A DNA stretch of 64,000 bases, from NCBI GenBank assembly GCA_958430865.1, contig CAUDNR010004134.1:75093-139092 (forward strand), written 5' to 3'. The DNA comes from Entrophospora sp. SA101 (taxonomy: Eukaryota; Glomeromycota; Glomeromycetes; Entrophosporales; Entrophosporaceae). The position numbers were made by a program, and so were the translations under genes. The notes below the pieces were generated by a model, which had not been told where the DNA came from, did not search any database, and saw only the letters and a list, made by a program, of their open reading frames with translations. Position 1 is the stretch's first letter. Each line of letters begins with the position of its first letter. Below are positions 24,156 through 34,434 of the stretch, piece after piece.

Positions 24156-25585
24156 TTAAATTTTTTTCAATCTTTTGTTTATCTTGGAGATTCTTGCAAT
24201 CAATGCTAAAAGTTGGATTTCTGTTGCTACACCTTCTAAAATTTTCCTATGTGCCGTTCCAACTTCCTATAAATCATTAATTAATTAATTCAATAATATT
24301 ATATTAGTGAATTAAATTTGTGAGAAGAAAAGTAAGGAGAGGAGAATATACAACAAATAATTACAAATATAATTTCCAATCTCATTGCTTCGTTTATTTC
24401 ATTTTTTGTCTTTAATGCCCTGAACAGAGTAGTGGCAATGCCCTCAGCACTATGTCCCTTATGTAAAAGGTTTGTCATTTTATCCATAGCCTCTGATACA
24501 TTTCCATTTAAACAATCATCAAGAATTTCACCTAATAAGTGTGGGTGTGGCACATCACAATTCACATAGACGTTCTCTTCAGTAACTATTCCAAATCCAT
24601 TGAAAATTGACTGTAAATTATTGATAGCTTGTCGCATGTCACCTTCTGATGTAAATACGATTGCATCAATACCTTTAGGAACATATTTTACCTAAATTTT
24701 AATACAGTGCAAGATAATCAGAAAAATATAGTAAATTATGATAAATTTAATAATTATTATTATTATAGTAAATATATTTACATCTTGATGTTTACAAATT
24801 TCTAATAATCTTTTTTCGATCATATCATCTGTTAATTTTTTAAATTTAAATATAGTACATCTGCTTTGAATTGGTTCAATAATTTTGTTTGATATGTTAC
24901 ATGCAAGTGCAAATCTAGTTGTCTTTGAAAATAATTCTATAATACGACGAAGAGATTGTTGTGCACCAATTGTCATACTAAAAAAGAATAAAGTGATTAA
25001 TATTTATTTAAAAATTTATATTAAGGTTAATAATGATAATTATTATTATTATTATTACCAGTCAGCTTCATCCAATATAATAATTTTATGTTTACCAACT
25101 GGTAAATTAATTTTTCTTTGAGCAAATGTTTTGATTGTATTTCTAACAACATCAATACCTCTAAATAATAACAAATGCAATAAAGGATAAGAAAATAATA
25201 ATAAAATTTGTATAATAATAATCAAATCTATTTTTCTACCTATCATCGGATGCATTTAGTTCCAACACAGCATCATTATTATAATGATCTCCTAATAATG
25301 CACGCGCAAGACATAAAATACTAGTAGTTTTACCAACACCTGGTGCTCCAGATAAAAGCATATGTGGCATATTACCATCATTTGCAATCACCTTCAGCCT
25401 CTCAACAATATCTTCATTTCCAACTATATCATCTAAAACTACTGGTCGATATTTTTCAAGCCTTTTTATATGAATTTATATATTAAAGTAATTATTAGAC
25501 TTTAAAAACACGCGTTTTAATTTTTTAAGAAAAACCACATGTAAGTGTATGTGCATGATAGGTACCAAGGAAGTCCTGAACTCAT
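24156..25585 (-). CDS. RFC4: Replication factor C small subunit (yeast Rfc4 / human RFC2 type)
   Basis: Six exons, read from the right: 25585-25566, 25461-25240, 25160-25059, 24977-24782, 24691-24365 and 24266-24156; 325 residues. The first exon encodes only MSSGLPW and joins to [18 protein letters not shown]+ motifs are visible: Walker [21 protein letters not shown], Walker B IIILDEAD, and sensor/arginine-finger region [23 protein letters not shown] and the C-terminal collar ([19 protein letters not shown]) match the Rfc4 group rather than Rfc2 or Rfc3. RFC loads PCNA onto primer-template junctions in the nucleus and forms checkpoint clamp loaders with Rad24, Ctf18 or Elg1. Walker B is followed by Cys where Ser is usual. 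It lies 178 bases downstream of bystin on the same strand. Confidence 0.92.
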
Positions 25586-25763
25586 ATCTTCTTTTTTGTT
25601 AATATGTAATTTATTTATAAATCTTGGAATAATATCAAAAATATTTGAGCAACCAATGTAGATCAACTTTGTAATTATCATTTATTGTAAATCGTTTAAA
25701 TTAAATAAAAAAAGTAATACATAATTATAAGATGGAACTAATACTAGGAATTATTTATGACAA

Positions 25764-26536
25764 CTAAACTATTTCCATTTTTACATCTTGGATGATTTCA
25801 TCACGAGCAACAGAGTTAGCAATTTCTCGTCGAATTTCAGGTGTGATTTGTTCATGCAATTTAGATTTAAGTACATCAAACAGTGCTTCTTTCTGCTCTG
25901 GTGTCAAATCTTGTTTATATCTTTTAAAAATAACATAATTAGCAATTAATAATTAATAATATAACAACAATAAAATAATAATAACTCTCAAAAAAATTAA
26001 AATTACCTTTGTGCAAATACTAAAAAAGATTGATGCCATAATACAGGCATTTTCCTTTCATCGTTTTTAAATCTAACAAAATGAAATACCAAAGCATCTA
26101 CAACTTTGTATGGTAATGCATATTTTTTATCAAGCAAAATGCGAATAAATAAACTGCTGGGACCAGTATAATCCATTTCTGCCAATCGTAATAGTGCAGC
26201 TGAAGAATGAAGCATCGGGATACTAACTTTAGATATTACACTACCAACAATTGCTGCTTCCTTTAATGTGCATGTGCCAGACTATAATAAATGTATATGT
26301 AGTATATGTGCGTGCGTTGTTTATATGCATTTGTAATATTAATTATAATAGCAATAATCATAATGATAAATTTATAATTACCTCACACAATGGAAACAAA
26401 ATTCCTTTGAAAAATGCAGCTGGCTTATATAAAGCTTTTTTTAATGCCATATATAAATGAGGATTAAGTTTTTTGTTTTCTTTTATATCATCACGAACTT
26501 TATCCAAAAGTACAATATCAAAAAATCTAATTACCA

Positions 26537-26575
<39 letters not shown>

Positions 26576-27804
26576 TTATATATTTAAGCCTATATATGTT
26601 ATGCAAAAGTTCATAAAATAAATAAATACCTTTGAGATTGTTTATCACTCAGATTAGAAACAAAAATACGAGTTGCCTGCAATGTTGCATGTGGAGTCCA
26701 ATTTTCAGGTTTTGTGAGATATAATATATCCTCCCAATCTGGTAGTGATGGAATAATTTTGAAGGCTTTTGGAATCTTACCAGATTTATACCCACTTAAC
26801 AAAGTACCAACTCTGAACAAATTAATATAAAAAATTTATTATATTTATTTCCTTCGATGCATATTCGCATCTGCCTAAGAGGCATACTATCTAATTAATA
26901 GGTTTATAAATATATAAACGTAAATAATATACTTACTTTGAGTAAACTTCAACAACTTTTGGATTCACAGTTGATGATGATTCCTTATCTGAAATGATAA
27001 AACATTTAAATATATTTTGAATTCGTTATATTTTTTTTAATGCTATTTGGAAAATTTTTTAATAACCTAAAGACATTTGCTTTTTCGAATTTTGCTGTGA
27101 TTCAATTTTTTCCATTATAATATCTGACAAAGTTTTACTTTCTTTTGGCGTTTTAGATGTAAATTTATCAAAAATTTCTTGATCATTTTCATCTATTTTC
27201 TGATCACGCACATACAAATATAAATTAATTAAAAAATGATAATAATGATAACAGCAATAATAATAGTAATATAAAAAAACTTCATACTAATTCTATAATA
27301 TCTTTATCGATATCATCATCGTCATCTTTTTCTTCTTCTGAATAATCATCTTCGCTATCGTCATCAACAAAAGATGAAAATAATCTATTTACATGACTAA
27401 TGTATGATTAAGAAGAAATAAATATTGATTTTATTTGAATTCAAATAAATACAATCAATCAACAATTATTACTTTTGTTTCTCAATTGTTTTGTCCTCCT
27501 CCTGCTTCTGTCCTTGTTCTTTTTCTAATTCTTCTTGCTGTTCTTTTGCAATTTTGAGAATTTTTTGTGAAAGCTTAGAATCAACAAATTCCTGTTTATA
27601 ATTAAGTGCGAGCCATTGTTAAAAAACAGTTGATTTGAAATTAATTCTGATTATAATTGTTTTTACACATACATCATCCTTTTCTTTTTCTTGGTTTCTG
27701 ATCGCATATTTTGTTCTTGCTTTTCTATTTGGCAATATATTTTCTGTTAATTGTACATGTAAAGGTTTTTGTTGAACTTTTTTTGAAGATTTTTCTTTTC
27801 CCAT
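25764..27804 (-). CDS. ENP1: Bystin (Enp1), pre-40S ribosome assembly factor
   Basis: Nine exons, from the right: 27804-27673, 27591-27473, 27396-27288, 27199-27067, 26988-26937, 26812-26630, 26526-26382, 26281-26007 and 25920-25764; 434 residues. The basic N-terminus ([19 protein letters not shown]) is followed by a charged acidic stretch ([19 protein letters not shown]). The bystin domain carries [66 protein letters not shown] and [13 protein letters not shown], all strongly conserved. Bystin/Enp1 associates with 90S and pre-40S particles and is needed for 18S rRNA maturation and export. The intron after RFFDIV's acceptor carries a long TA microsatellite. No frameshifts were found. Confidence 0.93.
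26537..26574. repeat. TA dinucleotide microsatellite in a bystin intron
   Basis: About seventeen TA units lie just beyond the acceptor side of the intron between bystin exons 6 and 7. It has no coding effect. Confidence 0.8.
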
Positions 27805-28165
27805 AATTTAGAAAAATTGATTATCAAAAAAAAAATTTATTTTTGTCACACACATTATATATACAGTGCGTCTCGATTTAGCCAGGAAATTTATCCGCTA
27901 ATACTAAATCGAGATATCCGCATAATCATTAATTGCTTATAATAACAATTGGTCGACTTCAAAATACCAAAACAAAAAAAAATTTAACCGATAAGTTTTA
28001 TTGTTCATGACTCAAGCTTCAAAACTTATCGGCCGGTTTTTTCTTAAACTGAAAATTGGATGAGCCTTAGCATTTTGAAAGATTCCGAATTTTGTTATAC
28101 ACTCAAGAAATTAAGTAAATTTCGTGTAACAACTTTTTTTTTCATATAATATTTTCTACAACATA
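27805..28165. other. Bystin upstream region with pogo/Tigger-like terminal sequences
   Basis: The bystin promoter must lie here. A TA dinucleotide at 27862-27863 precedes CAGTGCGTCTCGATTTAGCC. An inverted pair TCTCGATTTAG (27871-27881) and CTAAATCGAGA (27904-27914) follows. A second inverted pair, CGATAAGTTTT (27989-27999) and AAAACTTATCG (28021-28031), encloses a 21-base loop. The TA + CAGT start is typical of Tc1/mariner/pogo termini, so this looks like one or two small non-autonomous elements. No transposase piece is visible. Confidence 0.45.
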
Positions 28166-29821
28166 CAGTACCTGGAAGAAAGTATCCGAACGCAGTTTTT
28201 CGAAAATTCCGCAAAATATTACATAATAAAAATAAATAAAAAATGTCATTTTGTAGCTTAGGTTCTTACGGTTCTGCATATGAAATTTAAAGTTTTTTTT
28301 ATTATCTAGAACTTTTTTAATTTTAAAAAAACGAAATTTAATTAAAAAAATTATATTTGTAATGATCAGCAAAATTGAAATAAGTTTTGAAATGAACAAT
28401 CAATATTTTGTTGGCCAACCATTGCTAGAAATGCATGCCTCAATTCTTTTTGGCATGCTTTCAATAAGTTTTCCTAATCTTTCGTATGGAATTTTCGACC
28501 ATTCCTCTTTCAGAGCCTCCTCCAATTCTGAAACATTTTTTGGATGAATCGTTTGTTTTCTTAATCTTGTTTCAAGTTCATGCCAAAGATGTTCTATGGG
28601 GTTAAGATCAGGTGATTGAGAGGGCCAATCTTCTAAAATTTTAATTCTATTTTCTTTAATCCAATCTTGAACAGCTTTGGCAGTATGCACAGGCGCGTTG
28701 TCATCTTGAAAGGAGTAATTTCTATTATTGAATTTATTTCCAACCAAAGGCAACAGATTTTTCTCCAAAATATCAATATAATCCCAACGATTCATTTTTC
28801 CATCCACCTTAACTAAAGGACCCAACCCTTTACCAGAGAAGCAACCCCAAACCATTATTCCACCACCACCATGCTTCACTGATGGAACAAGGTTCTCGAT
28901 GTCATAACGATGACCATCCTTTCGCCAAACACGACCTGGACCATCATTTTTAAATATTGTAAAATGTGATTCATCGCTCCAAATCACAGTTTTCCAGTTT
29001 GGAGTAGTCCAATGTTTTCTTTGATTACACCATTTTAGTCGTCTCACTCTTTGTTTCTCTGACAAAAGTGGTTTTACTGCAGCGATTCGTGAGTAAATTT
29101 TAAGCTCATGAAGATTTTTACGAATTGTTTTTGTAGAAACCTTTTTACCACTTTCTTTAGTGAATTCTCTCTGTATTAATTCAGCAGAATTACGATTATT
29201 ATTAATTACAATATCTTTTAATTTTTTCTGATCATCTTCATTCAAAGCTTTGGGCCTTCCACTTCTTGGTGCACTTTTTACGTTTTCAGAATTCATATGA
29301 CGTTTAATAGTATCATATACAGTGGTCTTTGGAATTTTCAGTTTCTTAGATATTACTGACATACTATTTCTGCTTAATCGAAGACCCAAAACTTTTCCAC
29401 GTTCAAGTTCAGTCAATTCAGTGGTTTTTTTCATTTTTAAAATTTTAATAACAAAAATTTGATGATCGCAATTTTAATCATGTTTTCGATTTTTTAATTA
29501 TAATTTTCCATATGTTTTGGATTCATGAAATTTTACATGTTTAATGTTCAATACCATAGCTTTCATTTGATATAATTTAATGAATTTTTATTATGTGAAA
29601 TTTGGTTATTTCACGAAAATACTGTAAAATTTTACAAATTTAATCAGATTTTGCTTTTTTAAAATTAAAAAAGTTCTAGATAATAAAAAAAACTTTAAAT
29701 TTCATATGCATAACCATAAGAACCTAAGCTACAAAATGACATTTTTTATTTATTTTTTTATTATGTAATATTTTGCGGAATTTTCGAAAAACTGCGTTCG
29801 GATACTTTCTTCCAGGTACTG
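28166..29821 (-). mobile_element. Complete Tc1/mariner transposon with long inverted repeats
   Basis: The 1656-base element starts CAGTACCTGGAAG and ends with the inverse CTTCCAGGTACTG. It is flanked by TA at 28164-28165 and 29822-29823, the expected target duplication. The terminal inverted repeats are about 165 bases (28166-28330 and about 29656-29821) and differ at only a few positions, for example near 28270. A single uninterrupted transposase gene fills the interior. The combination of intact ends, intact gene and closely matching repeats suggests a recent insertion. It lies between bystin and the NDUFAF4-like gene. Confidence 0.92.
28400..29434 (-). CDS. Tc1-type transposase (DDE)
   Basis: A 344-residue intact protein. 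The N-terminal half has two helix-turn-helix modules: LTELERGKVLGLRLSR with KLKIPKTTVYDTIKRH, then GRPKALNEDDQKKLK with KKVSTKTIRKNLHE. A GRP-like linker (SGRPKAL) sits between them. The catalytic domain shows the three acidic motifs: VIWSDESHF, FQDDNAPVHTA and SPDLNPIEHLW. Counting residues between the second catalytic Asp (in DDN) and the Glu gives 35, so it would be DD35E rather than the classic DD34E of Tc1. The glycine-rich HGGGGIMVWGCFSG block is present. It cuts and pastes the element at TA sites. No stop or frameshift is present, so it could be active. Confidence 0.93.
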   Translation of the reverse strand: MKKTTELTELERGKVLGLRLSRNSMSVISKKLKIPKTTVYDTIKRHMNSENVKSAPRSGRPKALNEDDQKKLKDIVINNNRNSAELIQREFTKESGKKVSTKTIRKNLHELKIYSRIAAVKPLLSEKQRVRRLKWCNQRKHWTTPNWKTVIWSDESHFTIFKNDGPGRVWRKDGHRYDIENLVPSVKHGGGGIMVWGCFSGKGLGPLVKVDGKMNRWDYIDILEKNLLPLVGNKFNNRNYSFQDDNAPVHTAKAVQDWIKENRIKILEDWPSQSPDLNPIEHLWHELETRLRKQTIHPKNVSELEEALKEEWSKIPYERLGKLIESMPKRIEACISSNGWPTKY

Positions 29822-29823
29822 TA

Positions 29824-30168
29824 TGTTTTTTATATGACTCTTCAAAAAGTCACCTGATTGAGTCAAATGATCAACCTATTTCTACCAGATATATAAGAAC
29901 AAATTTGATCGGTATAGAACTCAGTTCCCAGCTGCATTCAACATCTTTTTTTCACTAAGAAGTCGTTAGACAGGACCTTGTGGGCGAACTTGAAAACTAA
30001 CCATCTTTAAAACCTATATTTATTTTATCATCATTACATATAGATTATGTTTTGGTACTAGTAGTATTTGTGTTCAAACATTTGTAACACCAAGAAATAT
30101 ACTATATATATTTAATTGGCGATTAATTACGTGGAAAAAAATTTTTAGAAGCTAAAATATAAATACAA
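29824..30168. promoter_or_regulatory. Upstream region of the NDUFAF4-like gene
   Basis: It carries the block shared with 10558-10596 (at 29845-29883), followed by a TATA-like ATATATAAGAAC near 29889-29900 and a short less AT-rich patch. The shared block could be a dispersed repeat terminus or a promoter motif used at two places; the sequence alone does not tell. Confidence 0.3.
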
Positions 30169-30860
30169 ATGGGATCAAAAAGTTCCAAACAAATTCAAAG
30201 AAAATTACCAGAAGTAATAACAAAAGTGAAACCAAATACAATTAACCCTCGTCTATTACAGCAACAACAGAATAATTTAAATGTTAATGATGTAAGAGCC
30301 AAAGATCAAGGTATCGTTTCAAAAAAAATATATTTACATATTTGTTGTTGGCACATTGATGTTCTTATTTATTTATTTTAATGATAGCAATTGGAAATGA
30401 TAATGAAAATCAACAGTTATTAAAAAATTTATATGTAATTGGAGAAGTAAAGATACCACAAAACAAAATTCCATTCAACAAGGTAAAGAAAGTTTATTAT
30501 ACTCTACTAGAACCATTATTTTTTAAAATAAATTACTTATAAATCTTGTATGAATGAAAAAAGTCAAATGAAATGTTGAAGATTTTAAAATCAAGAAAAG
30601 GAATAATAGAAGAAGAGAATAAAAGTAGAGAAACTGGAGGAAAATTAAAAAATAGAATCACAGTTTATGATTTAAGAGAATTATTTGAATTGAGAAATTT
30701 AAATTCAAATCAATGGACACCAGAGAAATTATCTGAAAAATATGACTTGGATGTTTCAACTGTTGATATTTTATTAAAACATTTAAATAATTATTCAACT
30801 TATGGCGGAGTTGATACAACTGTTACTTGGCCAAAGACAAGCGAATTCAAAATATCTTAA
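30169..30860 (+). CDS. NDUFAF4-like mitochondrial complex I assembly factor
   Basis: Three exons, 30169-30310, 30388-30482 and 30564-30860, encode 177 residues, close to the 175 of human NDUFAF4. The N-terminus MGSKSSKQ offers a Gly-2 that could be myristoylated. Then come KVKPNTINPR (matching a SKMKPSVAPRH-like segment of the animal protein) and, near the C-terminus, ITVYDLRELFELRNL, WTPEKLSEKYDLD and VDILLKHL. The last two segments match the W-T-x-E-K...Y...V-x-x-L-L-K-x pattern of the family. NDUFAF4 works with NDUFAF3 in early assembly of respiratory complex I on the inner mitochondrial membrane. The assignment rests on this short pattern plus length; a different small mitochondrial protein is possible. 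It converges on the next gene with a 151-base gap. Confidence 0.65.
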
Positions 30861-31011
30861 TCTAAATTATTTATTTTCCATCGATTATATATATTTATAT
30901 AAAATAAATAAATATTACATGCACAAAAGATATTTATATATATATATTTATTTATATTACATTTTACTTTTTTTATCTTCTTTTAATTGAAATATTTAGT
31001 AATAAAAATTT

Positions 31012-31950
31012 TTATTTTTTAAATTTAAAAAATGATTTAATCCTCGAAAGCAATCCAACGGGTTCTTGTTCTTCTTTTAGTTTTTCCGTTGTCTCACTTG
31101 CAATCTTTTCGGGTTGTTTAGGTGCTTGGTATTTCTGTTTAGGCGCGCTTTCTTTTGTTGAAATAGCACTCTCTTGTTTAAGTTTCTTTGTAGTTTTTTG
31201 TTTTGTTGCTGATATGCTGGATTTCGTAGGTGCAGGTGCAGGTGCAGATGTAGGTGTAGGAGAAGTAACCTTTGAATGTTCATTTGGTTGAGAAGTAGGA
31301 GGTTGAGGTGGATGTATTGGTATTGGTGGCGATGGTGTTGGTGATAATGTAGTTGATGAAGATTGTATTTTTGTAGTAACTGATTTTGGAGATTCATAAA
31401 TATTTTCACTATTGTCAAGTGGTGTTTTGTATGTCGGTTTTTCCATTCCTTGAGGAACAAACGTCATATATTTTTGAACAGTTTCTGTGTTAAGTTCAAT
31501 TCCCGCGCTTTTAAGTTCTTTATTTAAATTGATAAGTTTTTGTTTTACTTGACCATCGGTGGCCAGTTTAGCCATTTGTAACATGGAAGGCATTTGACGT
31601 TTTCCAAGATCAATACCCTTACTTTTTAAAATTTCTGAGAATTCTTGAATGGAGGCCATTAACTTTGGATCTTGACTAATTCTTGTTACAATTGGATCAT
31701 CGGGATCAACTTTAAAGTTGTTGATGTTGTTATTGTTATTGTTTTCTAGACCAATTGTATTAGATGTAGTTGTAGTTGTTAAATCTCTATTGAAATTATA
31801 TAATAAACCTCGTTTTGGATAAAATGTTGATAATGAGGTACTATAAGTGATATTTGGTATGGTATATTTCAAGGTAACTCTAATATTATAAAGGAAATAT
31901 GGATTTGCTAATAATACTGGTCCAAATGCAGCAAAACGTCTAAAGCCCAT
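31012..31950 (-). CDS. Unknown protein, probable mitochondrial targeting, proline-rich
   Basis: A single open frame of 312 residues with no family that I recognise. The first ~55 residues contain Arg, Tyr, Phe and Leu but no acidic residue (MGFRRFAAFGPVLL, YPKRGLLYNFNRD), which looks like a mitochondrial presequence. Residues 58-80 are Thr- and Asn-rich. A conserved-looking segment follows (ISQDPKLMASIQEFSEILKS, MPSMLQMAKLATDGQVKQKL), with amphipathic helices. From about 190 to 265 the protein is rich in Pro, Ser and Thr. The C-terminus is Lys-rich and ends LLSRIKSFFKFKK, which could be an amphipathic membrane-binding helix. Start and stop are clean and no frameshift is visible. Composition alone suggests function at a membrane; this is inference. 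Confidence 0.6.
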   Translation of the reverse strand: MGFRRFAAFGPVLLANPYFLYNIRVTLKYTIPNITYSTSLSTFYPKRGLLYNFNRDLTTTTTSNTIGLENNNNNNINNFKVDPDDPIVTRISQDPKLMASIQEFSEILKSKGIDLGKRQMPSMLQMAKLATDGQVKQKLINLNKELKSAGIELNTETVQKYMTFVPQGMEKPTYKTPLDNSENIYESPKSVTTKIQSSSTTLSPTPSPPIPIHPPQPPTSQPNEHSKVTSPTPTSAPAPAPTKSSISATKQKTTKKLKQESAISTKESAPKQKYQAPKQPEKIASETTEKLKEEQEPVGLLSRIKSFFKFKK

Positions 31951-32284
31951 GTTTAAAATAATTGTATATATTTTATAATCTGTAAAGATTGAAAAAAATA
32001 GTTTTTTCTTGTGAGAATCGTGTCACACAGAATATCTTTTCCAAAAAATTGTCATCTGATGTCACATTTATGAAATTTCCACTTAATCGTTGACACAACA
32101 CCAATTTGAGAAAAAAATTTCAAATCAAATTTTTGCGGTCACGCGCCTTTAAAAGGTGAGATGTCGATCATTTCTGCATATATATATACGTAATCGATTT
32201 TATTATGGTGCAGTGCAGGTCATCTAAAGACATCAAAAAATACCTCTCATATTAAAATATGAGCCACAGTGGAAAACATAAGTA
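31951..32284. other. Short intergenic region, no gene
   Basis: The upstream region of the 31012-31950 gene, with mixed AT sequence and a TA tract near 32179-32190. I see no defined element. Confidence 0.3.
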
Positions 32285-33170
32285 AGTATTGATACTCATC
32301 TATGTCATTTTATCAAACATATCCCATATAATAAAGGCTTTGCAGATTGGTACAACTTATATAGAAATAGAAAATATCAAGAATGCAATATAGGCTGGAG
32401 TAATACTTTTTTTTCATTGAATTTTTTAGTTTTTTTTCAGTTTATAAAGAACAATATAATGCACTATGGTTGAAAGAGGCACAAGAATATTTATTTCCTA
32501 GATCTAAACTTATCTCAATTATATTGTATTCTGATTCGAGCTTGTGTGATATACTTGGAAAAACATCAAAACACCCAATCTACTTGTCCTTTAAGGATAC
32601 CGGCTGCAACTTTTGATGATGGTTGCTACCACCTTTGCGTCATATAAAAATGATTGCAACCACTGGTTGCAACCACCTTTACGACCATTTTGTTTCCTTT
32701 TTTGGATTGCGACATGGAACACTATTGTCCTTAGGTAATATTCCTTATGAAAGATGGAATAAAGTTGATGCAAAAGTCATAGTAGGATATTTGCCAATTA
32801 TTAGTTTGAAAGACAAAAATTCATCAACAAATAGGTTATTAAAAGTTTTCAAAATTCAATGAAAATAATCACAGCCCCATTATTTGAACAATTTGAATTA
32901 GGGACATATATTAAAAATTTTAGATAATACAATCTTATGTACAATGAAAATTTCTATGATTATAGCAGATTGGCTTGAAGCATCAAGTTTTTGTCTCACA
33001 TATAGTTCAAGCAATGGTGAACATCCTTGCCATAGTTGCATAACACCAAAAACCAAATTTAATATTATTGATATACCATCATCTGAAATAATTATATGTA
33101 CTAAAGATGAAACATTACAAATAATTGAAAATGGTTTGGAGAAGAAATATTCCATATATGTATAATCTTT
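32285..33170 (+). pseudogene. Decayed Plavaka-type transposase gene
   Basis: Consecutive pieces in changing frames read like the Plavaka (CACTA-related) transposases common in these fungi: GFADWYNLYRNRKYQECNIGW near 32339, QYNALWLKEAQEYLFPRSKL and YSDSSLCDIL (32455-32560), HPIYLS then LGNIPYERWNKVDAKVIVGY (32574-32585, then 32732-32790), and MIIADWLEASSFCLTYSSSN with CHSC (32955-33040). Stops and frame changes interrupt it, and an unrelated stretch of about 140 bases is inserted inside the LS-LGNIP motif. The catalytic remainder downstream is not recognisable. The family name is from memory of motifs. Confidence 0.6.
32590..32731. mobile_element. Small insertion within the Plavaka relic
   Basis: The protein motif HPIYLSLGNIP is split here. 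The words TTGTCCTTTA (left, about 32585) and TTGTCCTTA (right, about 32727) flank the insert like an 8-9 base target duplication. Removing one copy and the insert restores the motif in frame. The insert has repeated GGTTGCAACCACC-type words but I could not define clean terminal inverted repeats. Confidence 0.5.
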
Positions 33171-34434
33171 GGAATATTTTTTGGAATCATTTGTTTAATA
33201 AAAAAAAATAAAAAAATAATGTAAAGTTTCAAAGAAATCTTAACATATACACTGCAGTTCAAGTTTTTATAAATTTCAGATGGTGCTTGTTGTGATGAAA
33301 TGGTTATTTGAAATACTTTGAGGAATAGAATCAACTGGTAAAATAGAAATTGAAGCCTTGGAACTTTTTGGGAAAGGAGCAAGCTTGCATTAGTGAAAAT
33401 AGGTTGAAATGCTTGTTTGGGTCCTTTTTGCTTTTTATTGGTGTGAATTTGACACATTTTTATTAGATAAAGAAAGATTGCAAAAGGTAAATTGTGATTT
33501 TTTATCATAAGAAAAAAAAACTTTTATGTAAAATAAACTTTTTCATAGCAAAATAACTTTTTTTCATCACAGGCATTAGTCTCCATGAGATAAACATGAA
33601 ATATCATTATTATTATTTTCACAGTTTCCCATGAAATAACTATTACTTTATTACTATTACATGTTAATGTTAATAATAATTCCACAATAATTACTGAATA
33701 GGAATTACTGTGCCAACTATATTTGCAGCAGCCATAACTATTCTATAATGATAGCTACATATGATAGTTACCATTTTCACAAATAACTGGTGTCTTTACA
33801 TTTTTCATAAATATTAATGTTTTATCAGTCATGAGTACTAGAATAAAACATTGACAATAAAAAATCAGTACAGGAATCACTACCCATTATATCAGCAATA
33901 CTAATAATAGCGAATGTTAGTAGTACGATGGTGATGTTAAACAACTCTGAACTCTGAAATCCTTTGTAGTACAAATGACCACTTTGTTGGGTTCTGTTGC
34001 AGCATGCCCCATTTTATACTTCTACATCTTTATGCCTATTTGAAAATGCGCCTTGATTGGTTTTAGTCATTTGTTATATTCAAAAGCTTATAATTTATAC
34101 ATAATCTGTTAAATTAGTTGCATAAATGAAATAATTTGCTTTAATTCTTGCTTTACTGATTTCAAAACTGATCCATGTTATGACCTTATCTGTCACAACC
34201 TGTAATTTGTTAACGTTACAGTTAGCTTATAGGATTTGATGTACAATCTGTTAATAAACAAAATTAGCATCTTTTATTTATCACAATCTTTCAATCCTTT
34301 CAAGGAAAGCATTAGATGTTGGGTTCAACTATTTTCTATATTGTTTAAAATATGACTAATCCAGGTCGTACTAATTTTAAGCTGATTCTCAAAATGAATT
34401 TGATCTGCAATGCATATCAAATTCAAAAAAAAAA
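33171..34434. other. Intergenic, AT-rich, no gene recognised
   Basis: About 1.3 kb of AT-rich sequence with scattered stops. It may include the degraded end of the Plavaka relic to about 33500. The right end serves as upstream region of the cysteine synthase gene. Nothing else stands out. Confidence 0.4.
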
